A stretch of 64,000 bases of DNA, taken from NCBI RefSeq assembly GCF_029227915.1, contig NC_079882.1, positions 4,648,001 to 4,712,000 of the forward strand, written 5' to 3'. This stretch comes from Hydractinia symbiolongicarpus. Lineage: Eukaryota; Cnidaria; Hydrozoa; Anthoathecata; Hydractiniidae. This document shows, piece by piece, positions 22,025 through 32,189 of this stretch. Made by a program: the position numbers and the translations under genes. Below the pieces are notes generated by a model that saw only the letters and a list, made by a program, of their open reading frames with translations, was not told the origin of the DNA and did not search any database. Position 1 is the stretch's first letter; each line of letters begins with the position of its first letter.

Positions 22025-22745
22025 AATTTCTGTATTTTACAAAAGTTTTGTTTACTTTTTATTTGGCTAGAACAAATTACGTGATAAAATGATAGAATTT
22101 CATTAGCTAATAATTTTGCTATTTTTACCGTAACGAGTTTAAAGTTTTGATGTAATTACTTTGTTATAAATTAAAGTGCAGGCAAAGTCACGGGTAATAA
22201 AACGTTGTTGTTGTTGTTGTTGTTATTGTTTTCAATAAAAACGTTTCATTTGCAGTCTTTTAAATAAAACAAAAGAAACAAACCCTTTTTGTGATAAGAC
22301 GCACTCTAAACTTTTAAAATATTTTGCGTGATTTTTTCCAGGGATATCAATTACTAGTCTTCTACTACAAATTCCACTACAAATTTGATTATATTTTTTC
22401 TTAGAATGCGCCTATAATGCATTCTTTAGAAAATTGTTCTGTATTTTATAAAGGTTCTGTTTACGTACTCAATTGGCTAGAACAAATCATGTGGAATAAG
22501 ATAAAGTTAGTTGATTAGCTTGGAATTGTATGCTTGAAGGTAAATTCTACGCTGATTTAAATTTACCATTACGGGTTTCAAAAGCGCAAGGAATGTAATT
22601 GCTATGTTATAAATAATTATGTACGGGCAATGTCACGGTCAATTAAACATTGTTATTGTTATGGTATATTTCGTTTAAAACGTTTCGTTTGTAGTCTTTT
22701 AAATGAAATTAACAGCAAATCGTTTTTGATAAGACGCTACAACAT
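22025..22745. repeat. Diverged tandem duplication, about 410-440 bp unit
   Basis: Copy 1 (about 22025-22310) and copy 2 (about 22430-22745) share ordered blocks: CTGTATTTTA, TTGGCTAGAACAAAT, TGTTATAAAT, CAAAGTCACGG/CAATGTCACGG, GCAGTCTTTTAAAT/GTAGTCTTTTAAAT and GATAAGACGC. A (GTT)n run expanded in copy 1. There is no coding potential. Confidence 0.75.
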
Positions 22746-23229
22746 TTCTGGATTCTTTCACGGCTTAAATTAACTAGAGATTTAACTTAAAAAGAGGATT
22801 CTATTAAGAACAAAAATCTACAACTGGAAATTATGTTACATAAATAAGCAAATAACAAAAAAAAATCCCACGCTAATATATTCTATACCAACCCTCGTTT
22901 TATCAACAAATACCAACAAATATCATTCTGCGGCAAATCCAAAACAATCTTAAAAAGACGCATAAATTAAAAAAAAAAACTGTGAGATGTGTTTCTGCTG
23001 CTCTATTTGTCATTCTACGCATTTTTTGAAGTCCACAAAGCAGGTTTATAATCTGTAGTCCCTATATGTATTTATTTTAAACCATTTACGAAACACTTTG
23101 ATGTTCTACAAGCCATCGAATAAAGCTTAAAAAGAGGTTGTTGGTAAATTTAGCTATATGAAAAGTTTTAATACGTGCAAAAGATTAACAAGAACATCGT
23201 CATTGCCAAAAGTATAGTGCCGCAGGAGA

Positions 23230-23816
23230 ATGATCATTTCAAGTAGTTCAGGTCGACTATTCTGTATCGTACCAAAGAAAAACAACCGTTTCTATGTTAG
23301 ACTTACACAATTTGAATTTGTGAAAGTTCACTTGTTAATATTAACAGCTGATTTATCTCAGGTTGTTTACTTGAAATTAGATATGTGAAACTCAACAATT
23401 ACTGCTGTCATCAGCGTGATTCTTTTTCACGGCATTTCGCTACTTCCAATTATTTCATACCCCCAGCATATTAGAAAGTGCGACTATCGCATTCTAAACG
23501 TTGCTTAGCATACCTACGTTTATTCAGAAGTTACACTTTGGCAGCCTCCCTGCTGCAGAGTACTGGTGAGTTGACGCCCTTTGCAATATCGAAAAATGTT
23601 TTTACAACGGCCGTTGTGTCAAATGTTTTGTTATCGGTTGTAGCTGTTGGCCACCTCGGGCGAAAAAATGAAAATAGAAATTTTGAAATAATCTTATGCA
23701 ATTTTGTAGCTACGCTTTTTTATACAAAATTTAACAACAGTATAAAGTTGATTTACTACGGCGACAGTCTCGATTACCCCTTAGGGCTTACTTTTTACCA
23801 ACAATTAATTGTATAA
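23230..23816 (+). pseudogene. TMEM121-like membrane protein fragment, broken
   Basis: The frame from 23230 encodes hydrophobic VKVHLLILTADLSQVVYLKL, is interrupted by TGA at 23386-23388, and continues through VISVILFHGISLLPIISYP to TAG at 23506. The match then moves to another frame (RLFRSYTLAASLLQS, then TPFAISKNVFTTAVVSN). The order of blocks and the FAxSKN motif parallel the intact gene at 9663-12512. One stop and one frameshift make it a probable pseudogene. The relationship is inferred by eye. Confidence 0.45.
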
Positions 23817-24083
23817 CCACAGTGCACAAAAAATTAATCCGCTAAATAAAAGTTCTAAGTGATTATTTCAGCTTAACGGGGTAGGGACAGGCTGTTTTTC
23901 TGTGTTAAATCTTGAAAACTTTACTTCGCCTGATATGGCGCCTTGATGTAAGCACTCCACACACAGATGTGCGACATGGCTTCTCTATACTAAGCGTTCA
24001 TTATGTTGTCACTCACGATTAATTTTTGGACTTTCACAAGAACTTATTCCGCAAAATTAAAACAAATTGTGTTTTCATTTTAG

Positions 24084-24289
24084 CTGAAGTTGCAGGAACC
24101 ACCCAAAACGTTGTTTGGCTTGAGTGGTTCACTGAATTTGGCCATGCCATACCTGTACTAAAGCTCCACCAAAATGTGCAGTATGGTTTAAGCGCTCAAT
24201 CTAATCTTCCACAATGGAAAAGTTTTATTGTTGTTAGCGCTCTTTTGTATTTGTGTCACATCGTGTACCTGTACTTAATTGATCCTTAA
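24084..24289 (+). other. Possible terminal exon, unknown protein
   Basis: An AG acceptor (24082-24083) precedes an open frame starting EVAGTTQNVVWLEWF and ending with a membrane-like segment SFIVVSALLYLCHIVYLYL before a stop. I do not recognise it. It may belong to the broken membrane protein just upstream or to another gene. Confidence 0.3.
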
Positions 24290-24359
24290 TTACTGCCTAA
24301 GCAGATTTCTCCACGAACCTTATCGACTAGTCTCTTATTTAAGATCTATAAGATAAAGG

Positions 24360-26716
24360 CAGGGGCGGATCCAGACTTTTTCAAGACTTAGTCAAAATAT
24401 TGCTGCTGCGCAGCAATATTTGGACTAAGTCTTGAATTTAGCAGCTGGGGGTCCTGGGGGGCGCTGTAAGCCCCCCAGGTGGGGTATGGGGCGAAGCCCC
24501 AGAAACTTTCGCTAATTAAACCTTGCGGGTACAAAAATCGCCAAAAATTGTCTTCCGATTTATCTAGTTATTAATAAAATTGACGAAAAGAAACGCTAAG
24601 CTATAAGAAAATCTCCTAAGAACATTTTTTATAAGAATAAACTCTCTGTCTCACACGTCTTATTTTAGATAGATAAAAGCACTAAAATTAACAGGGATTA
24701 ACTACAATAAAGTGAGACAATTGTGAATATATTTTAATATTTATAAACTCTTGCTGTTTCTGCCAATATCAGGCTTCATCAGCATGACTAGGTGAATCAA
24801 ATGATCACACCAGCCATGGACAGCAACAAAAAACACAATCATAACAAAAACAAAAGAATATGGAAATATCAGGATAATGAAGATGAAATGTACATACATG
24901 TGATATGATACATACACACCTCAACCCATGTATTTGTTCAGATGTACAGGAACGATATAATAATGAGTAGACGGATAAAGTGTGATAAAAAAGGTATGTT
25001 AATTATTTATATACTATATTAGGGACTTACTTAATTACACTTTATTATTTATTTATTTAGAAGGAATCAGAAAAAGGGAAGGCTGGACCAATTACATGGA
25101 AAATGGGGTTATGAAAAGGATAGCCTTCGGTTGCTCATTGCATACCGATCAATAACAGCATCTATGTTTGGCAGGATTTCCTTATGGATGTACATGAGTG
25201 CAATTCCATTTAAACGATCCTGCACCATGGTGCTCCTGGTATAGTCCTTAAGTCTGCGTAAAGAAGAAAAAGAACGTTCACATTCACAGGATGTGACGGG
25301 CAAAGTGGCTAAAATTCTTAATGCTACCTTAATGTTTTCAAAGCCATCAAATTTGACAGCTTTTAACGTTTTGATTACATTGTCTGGTAAGCAACGATCA
25401 TAATCAGACCAATATTGCTGCCATAGCTTTATTTCACCCTCTAGTGCGAGAGGATTTGGTAAATCATTCCTGTAAAATTCAGCAAATGCTCTGAAATTCT
25501 TAATCCATACTTGTTCCCCTATTTGGTTCTCTGACCAGACAAATTTTGATGGAACCACATGCAAACCCTTATAAATAGTCAAATTGTTCATGTTGAAACG
25601 TTGTCTAAGTCCATTTGACATGTGGCAATAAAAGGAATTGTGATCACACGTTTGAAATATTGCGATGGTGAATCTGCAGTAACATTTGAACGTGTTGTTT
25701 GTCTGCCACAAGTTTTTTTTTTGTATTCTAGAATATCAACTTTTGAGGCTAAATCAATGGCTGATGAATACCATTCATTATGATAATCTATATTGTTTCT
25801 TATCGACATTGTTAAGTTTTTTAAAGAATTAATAAGTTCACAACCATCCAAAATATCTGTTTCAGTCTTTGATTGCAAAAGCTGTTACAGGAAGCATTAA
25901 ATCAAAAATGTGCCTTGTAATAACTAATGCCACAAGATATACAAATGACTTAAGAGAGAGAAGTAATGGTCCAGCCTTCGATTGGGTGTTAATACCTATT
26001 TGTTTATCTAAATTCTGGTCCATCTGTTCCAGAGTTTTGACAATAGCAATATAAAGCTCTTCAAAGATATGGAGCCCTTCTATTCTAGCAGCCCAACGGG
26101 TTTTACAAACATCAATTAATCTTGTACGATTACTTTCTGGACAAAATAGCATAATGTCATCTTGAAGGATCTTTAAACGAAGAATAAAAGAAACCAAGCC
26201 AAAAGGCGTGAGTCTTTGACTAATCCTGACGGATGGGAGTTAAAACTATAGCCAAACAGGTTATAAGTAACCACGCTGTACGGAACCTAAATTTCCTACG
26301 CCGGCTGCGGGCCACATATTGTTGGACTACGCATAGAGTGTGAAAATTACGTCACGATTTTGACGTCACATGCCCCTTAGGTGAGATGGGGAGGGTTGCG
26401 GGCCATAGCTATTTGATTTTTGACTGACTGAGTGACTGATTAGTCAAAATGAATCAGTCAAAATCTGTAAGCTATAACTTGCAACCCTCTCTGTCTATAT
26501 GGTAGCGACGTCACAGCTTTGACGTCACCATCGCCATAGGCGAAATGGAAAGGGCTGTGAACCATGGCTTTTCGCCGTACATGAATTACAATCTGATTTT
26601 TTAACGCGCTCCGTATGCAACACCTGGATCGTCGACATCATTCGCTTGGCTAACATTTTTCGTCAAATTTACACTTAGTCACGCGACTTATCTGACTAAC
26701 CCTGGATCCGCGCCTG
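24360..26716 (-). mobile_element. hAT-family DNA transposon, about 2.36 kb
   Basis: Terminal inverted repeats are CAGGGGCGGATCCAG (24360-24374) and CTGGATCCGCGCCTG (26702-26716). Flanking octamers GATAAAGG and CTTAAAGG match at 6 of 8, fitting the 8-bp hAT target duplication. Subterminal hairpins lie at 24381-24435 (26-bp arms, one mismatch) and about 24450-24480 (G/C-rich). A 63-bp module with TGACGTCA is duplicated at about 26350-26570. The transposase is in the minus strand and broken. Confidence 0.85.
25109..26197 (-). pseudogene. hAT transposase, frameshifted, C-terminal part
   Basis: Three overlapping minus-strand frames (26197-25862, 25878-25588 and 25711-25109) cover the middle and C-terminus of a hAT transposase. 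The signature dimerisation region is LPVTSCECERSFSSLRRLKDY followed by RLNGIALMYIH. The N-terminal zinc finger and the first catalytic residue are missing. At least two frameshifts make it inactive. Proteins of this type are often labelled ZMYM1-like or 52 kDa repressor-like in animals. Confidence 0.88.
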
Positions 26717-29700
26717 CTTAAAGGGCAACAGGTATACAAATTTCTAACAAATTTTTGTGTGTTTTTTGGCGGGTCTGTGCTGATGTCAGCAACATTTTTA
26801 AACCCTTATATATTATATATTTTGTTTTTTTGGATTGCGTAAAATGGGAGTGTGATCTTCCAAAGCGTGTGGTAAAAAGAAGAAAGCGAAACCGTTTTTA
26901 TTGTTTTTTCTGTTAAAAAATTAAAGCTATGTTATAAATCTTGATAAGGTTAAAAAATTGTTTTGATTTTTATTGTTTCCCTTGAGTTTTCCGAAATTGA
27001 TTGCAACTGATTTCGTGGCTTTTAGTGCTCGTGTTTTTACGTTCAAAAAATACTGCTTCGTATGTCCTCTGTTTCGTGGAACATAATGTCGTAAGGTCAT
27101 GTCCGAAATTGGTAACGCGAAGGTCTCTGATATTATCTAAGTTCCTTATGAAGCACAGCGCATTAATTCGAAATTTGCGCGCACTCTCTGCGGGTTGTAC
27201 AACTCAATGTATTGCAAGTCTTTCAGAATAGGGCCTTAAACTTTATAAAAGTATAATTTTGTATTGGCGCTCTTGAGTTCTACTTTTCTGTGAAAAAAGT
27301 TGTTCAACTCGCGTTATTTGTTTTTGTTAGGTTCGCGTAATCTAATATTCTGTGCATATCAAATATTCGCGCAGCTAAATTCGCAAAAAATCGGTGTTTT
27401 CGCGCAACGAATTATTCTGCAGAACGTTCATTGCGGAGATAAAGCGGTGGGCGGCTCGAGCTGAGTCTAAGCGAATCCCATTTGCCATTTAACAGAGCGA
27501 CAAATTAACAAATTTTCCCTACAAACTACCGAACCTGCTTTTTATTTCTTTTTTCACTAAAATGAAACCGCCTTGTATATTTTAGATTCCCCAAAAGTAT
27601 CCACAAACGATGGTTATATTAATAGATAGTTTAGTATTTCAAAGAAGATATATTTTGCGTAGTCGGTGTGAAGTGACTTTTCGGCGCAAAATGTGCAAAT
27701 CAAAATTGGAAATCGAAACGACTATCAAAATTTCTTCTTTCAAAGAAGAAAAGAGAAAAAACCGTAAACAATAAAAACAAAAAAGGAAAGTTATAAAATT
27801 TTGTCATGTAGAAGAGGAAATTAAAATAACTTTAATTTTGCGTGTTTTATGATGGCTTCTTGAGTTATGTTTATAGAAAAACAGTCTGTGCTTTAAAAAG
27901 GGAAAAAGTAGAAATTCACTCAGGTTTGTTTGTAACGATACTACTTTTACTTTTTTGGTTAAAAACTAATTCTCTTTTAATTTTTCTTTTACATAGCTAG
28001 CTAACAAATTTTTCCAACAAACTTCCAAACCTGCTTTTTTTTTCCCTTGCCATTACAATAAAACCATGTCTTTACCTACAAAACGATGGCTTCAGTAATT
28101 CACAGTCTTAAGGGCTATTTTGTTCATACTTTCTCCTCAAGGGGTTCATCCAGATTCGATTCTGAAAGCCCAAAATTACCAGACAAATGGTAATTAGAGT
28201 ACTCGGAGCATCCAGAACCGAATATTGTGTGAGAAAGAATTACCCCTTAGCATAAAAATATTTTTTAACAAAAAATGTAAAGAACTTTAAATATGCTCGC
28301 TGGTGAAGATATGTTCAAAACTCTCTTTTCTTGTACCCTTTTTTTGCTTTGTTTAACTTAGTTTAGCGAACAGAACAATTGAATGTCATTTTTACTGTTG
28401 TTGATTGATAACTGTCAACAGTCAACGCACGTATGCAGGGTAGTTTATTGTTGTTGGCTATATCTGATGAAAACGTAACAAAGAAATCAAATTTAAAGCG
28501 ATGTTTTTCTGTTAAGTTGGAACTTTCGAGTGCTTAATTTGACAAATTCGAAGAAGCTGCATTGGGGTCAGTGTACACTGTTCTTGATGTTGTTGTTGGT
28601 GTTAATATGATTAAAACAATTTTTTTGTTGTTTATCGCAAATAGCTCTGGGTACTAGAATGCTTATTCTTCAAACTTTTTTATAAGCGCTTAGTGGCCAA
28701 ACAATCGTAGGTAGGAAAACCTTAGGATTTCTCTTTATTGTGTTTCTATAAAAAGTTTTTGCAACGTGTATGCCGTTTGCGCTTGGTGTTATAATAAAGG
28801 AGAGGCGAGCTAGAAAATAAATTTTAAGCGAGAGAAAAATATATATAGACTTCTAAATCCTAAAATCTGCTAAGATAACTACTATAATACCAAATAAAAA
28901 AACTATATTTCACGACCTATATATCTTTCTAACAACATTTTTACAGAAATTCCATGGCTGTATCGGGTGAAAATAAGTAGGTTTTTTTCAGTAAACATCA
29001 AAAATAACATCTTTTTCTTGAGATAACCATGAATATTTTACGTACTATAGTAGTAACAGCTTTTATAACTTCGTTTAAACTTCTCTAAACTAAAGAAATG
29101 TCTGTCATAACCAACAACAATATTTTTTCATGTTTTGAGTCCCTTTTCCACAACATACTACCAATTTCGAACGATAAAGTTTGTTATCATGAGATGGCGC
29201 CAAATTTGAATAAATATACAAACCGGAAATCTTTAATAACAAATCGAACGTGCAATATGGTGGCTTCATCTTTCTTCCTTGGTTTTTTACTTTTTTTATC
29301 TTTACTCGCTATTTTTTTCGCAAGTTAAGTAGTACAAAGTAATAAAAATATGTTCTTTATATTTAGCCATCCGTTTGACAAATGCGTAAAAATACTCAAT
29401 TATAAATAATTCAGCGCTCACAAAATGTAAACAAAATGATGTATGGTTTATAGTTATAGTTTATGAAGCAGGCGAGCAAGCCAATCATTCCGGTCTTTAA
29501 AATCAACACTTATCATAAACTTTTATTCAGTAGCCGTGCCGCAGCGCAGTTCGCCTCTCCTTTAAAGATATTGATAGATATTTTCTTTTTCTTTTGTTTT
29601 AATTTTAGCAGTAGATTCGTATCACAGCGCCATGTTCTGTTTATGTTCAGAATGGTTTTATAACCAGCTCAGTGAATTTTACATGGAACAAGTCGCAATA

Positions 29701-30108
29701 TGTCAGATAAAGCACAAATATTTGGAACGCAGATAGCCGGAATTTCACACAATATTGGTCACTACCTTGGAAAAAGCCACTCTGGCGAAAAGAAAACTCA
29801 GTTGCAGAATACTCTTAAAAGAAAAATTACCAAGATTTAAGTTTATACGACATGCAACAGCTTTTTTATCAGCATTTAATTGATTTTACCCGCCCTATGA
29901 ACACGGTTAATCATACGGTCATATCTTGCACTATCTCGAACATCCAAATTTAATTGAAAAATAGAAAGTGTAAATAGCTAAACAGAAAGTAGAAAAAAGT
30001 TAGGCGGTTAAAAAAACTGGACTGAAAGATAACAAAAGAAACTACGCCCGGAAATTACAGAATTTAGAAGATTAAAAAAATTGGAGGACAAAGTATTTCA
30101 AAATACCC

Positions 30109-30135
30109 CGTGTCCCCAAAGGCCTTGGGGACACG
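30109..30135. repeat. Hairpin CGTGTCCCCAA/TTGGGGACACG
   Basis: Perfect 11-bp arms with a 5-nt loop. The arms belong to the dispersed CCTCGTCCCC-type family also seen at 14217-14320. Confidence 0.85.
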
Positions 30136-30367
30136 AGGATGCCAAAATAATTTTACCACCCAGTGAGCTATTATTAAAATATTATTAAAGGAAGATCAGT
30201 AGCAATAAAAAAGGAGAAAATTCCATTGTATTAAATGCACATTGAAATATATCTTTGCAAGCGTGAATTTTAAAACCTGTGCTTAAATTATTTTGTAACA
30301 AAACGGTATCGCTCGGGTCACAGGGGACCCAGGACAGGAGCAGGGCCGGAACAACAATAATTTTGTC

Positions 30368-30395
30368 ACTACGGTGGTACTTGAACCACCGTAGT
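30368..30395. repeat. Hairpin ACTACGGTGGT/ACCACCGTAGT
   Basis: Perfect 11-bp arms with a 6-nt loop. It lies about 100 bp from another hairpin at 30485-30518. Confidence 0.9.
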
Positions 30396-30484
30396 AATTG
30401 GCCCATGCGTGCAACGGTTTTTCGAAACAATAGAAAACATGGAAGATTAGCTGCGTGCGAGATTTGAACCATACTGCTAATTCT

Positions 30485-30518
30485 CGCCCGTGAAGCTAGC
30501 TAGCTAGCTTCAAGGGCG
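30485..30518. repeat. Hairpin with GCTAGC centre
   Basis: CGCCCGTGAAGCTAGC and GCTAGCTTCAAGGGCG pair over 16 bp with one mismatch around a GCTA-rich centre. Confidence 0.9.
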
Positions 30519-31167
30519 AAAATAATTTTTGCAGGACTTTTTTTAGCAATTTGTTAAGTACTTGCAAAAAGTATCAGCATAAAACTTCATTTCTTTATTT
30601 TTTAGTGAAATTTCTCCTGAAAATCTGCAATTCACAAAATGTTTGTTTGAGATCGGATTCAAAAGAATGAATCCCATAAGTATGTATATTTCTGGGGACT
30701 GTATTTTCAAAAAAAAATATTCGCTAAAAAATTTGATTTTTTTTTAAAGAAATCTATGAATTCCATTTGGCTTACTTTGTAAAGTCTTATTAACAATTGA
30801 TCACGACCTCATCATTTTTTTCCTCAGCATTTTTTTCGCCGTTTTCTCTTAAATCAAAAAGGCAAAAAACCATCTGGGGACGAGGGTGCTCGTTCTCGTT
30901 TAGGTTTGATATCACGAAAAAAAATATTTTTTTTGTAACATTTTGGCAAAAATAGGACTTTTATTCATCTTCATAAGTTTACACATAGTTTTACTTCTTC
31001 GCTTCTATCGATTTATTTTGTGGTTTGATCGCAAAAAGCAGATATCGCTGCTAAATTCTTGTTTTTAATATAGATCTATATTTCACATAAATAAATACCT
31101 GAAAATTTTTACTGATAACTACAAAACTATTTATAGTTATGTACAAGACTGTACCGTAATGAATGTT

Positions 31168-31476
31168 TCATGCCAGCGGTTTTGATGTGGCTAATCCTTC
31201 GTGTAATTTCTTCATAAAACCTTCAATTTTTTCCACCACGAATAAACACTTTCGCGTTGCTTCTTTGACGCATTTCAGCTGATCTCGTCGACACTTGACA
31301 TAGATTGGAGACACTTTTATTAAACTCTGGCATCTCTTTGTATAAAACAATGTGCAATTGTATGTGCATGTTATATGTTTCTTTGTGATGATATCCAAAG
31401 TTAAATTACTTGATTTTATTGCGGTTGTTGGCACGACAACGCTAATCACTGCTACCAACAAGTAGATACCTATCAT
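31168..31476 (-). CDS. Small secreted cysteine-rich protein (102 aa), diverged relative of the pair at 57-62 kb
   Basis: Single-exon frame starting ATG with a clear signal peptide (MIGIYLLVAVISVVVPTTA). The mature part has cysteines spaced C-x3-C-x7-C-x12-C-x6-C-x7-C. The first five spacings almost equal those of the two proteins at 57059-57397 and 61444-61779 (x3, x6, x12, x6), while the last cysteine is displaced by four residues. I do not recognise the family; effector, antimicrobial, structural or signalling roles are all possible. All three lie on the minus strand. Confidence 0.6.
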   Translation of the reverse strand: MIGIYLLVAVISVVVPTTAIKSSNLTLDIITKKHITCTYNCTLFYTKRCQSLIKVSPIYVKCRRDQLKCVKEATRKCLFVVEKIEGFMKKLHEGLATSKPLA

Positions 31477-31664
31477 GCAAAATTTACCAGTTTATAAAAT
31501 CTTGTAACTCCCTCCTCCCTTCTTCCTCCTCCCTCCTTCTTCCCAACAAAAGGCGTTCAAAGCATGTAACGGAATAGCTTCATCCGTTTTTTAGTCTTTC
31601 ATTAGCACTACACACTTTCTTGAGAGAACACAAGCTGGCTAAGGCACCTCAATATTCTTATAAA

Positions 31665-31890
31665 CTAGACTTTATATAAAAAAGTATTCCCCTGCACTTT
31701 GAGTAAAAAAACTTTCGCGGGAACAAAATCTATGCGAAGTTTTGTCTTTTGAGAAATTTTGCGACAATAAACTTTCGCGGATTTGAGAGTTTCGCATACC
31801 TCGACTGAAATATTTTGACAAAAAATTTGCGATGATTCGCGGGGAAAGGCGTTTTTTGCCTTAACTTTTGAGATTTCGCGGAAAATCAAG
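31665..31890. repeat. Cluster of TTTCGCGG-type octamers
   Basis: ACTTTCGCGG occurs near 31711 and 31769, with TTCGCGG near 31837 and ATTTCGCGG near 31872, in otherwise AT-rich DNA. It is probably part of a dispersed repeat. The minus-strand open frame across it has no domain. Confidence 0.4.
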
Positions 31891-32189
31891 TCAAGCTGTC
31901 GCTACCGTTGTACCATTCAGCGCATAAAAAGATTTTTTAAAAGGGTTCCTATGTGGATGTTTACGTCAAACGAACCAAAAGTGGGCTTTAATTCTGGATC
32001 TATCTGTTATGTAAACGAGTTCCCAGAAAGAATAACAATAACAATAAAAATAAAAGAGGTGTGCTACAACTGTACTCACATGTTTTGTGATCCAACATTT
32101 CGTAATGATTTTCAGCGAATGCTTTTCGGGACGTTTACTTCTTTCTCTTGTTGGCGGTATCTAATCACATCTGCGTTGACACTGGCGTA

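Larger units (their letters stand above)
24290..26830 (+). mobile_element. Helitron-like fragments split by a hAT insertion
   Basis: 24296-24330 is a degenerate 3' end (CTGCCTAAGCAG...TTATCGACTAG). TCTCTTATTTAAGATC then starts a second unit at 24331. That unit stops at 24359 and resumes at about 26717 (AAAGGGCAACAGGTATACAAATTTC...GCTGATGTCAGCAACATTT), continuing the same consensus seen at 20040-20115. The hAT element lies in between. Confidence 0.65.
26830..31167. other. AT-rich intergenic region, no supported gene
   Basis: I see no domain-bearing frame in 4.3 kb. Inverted repeats at 30109-30135, 30368-30395 and 30485-30518 are listed separately. Short membrane-like frames at 27001-27231 and 29098-29328 lack recognisable features or splice context. 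Confidence 0.45.
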
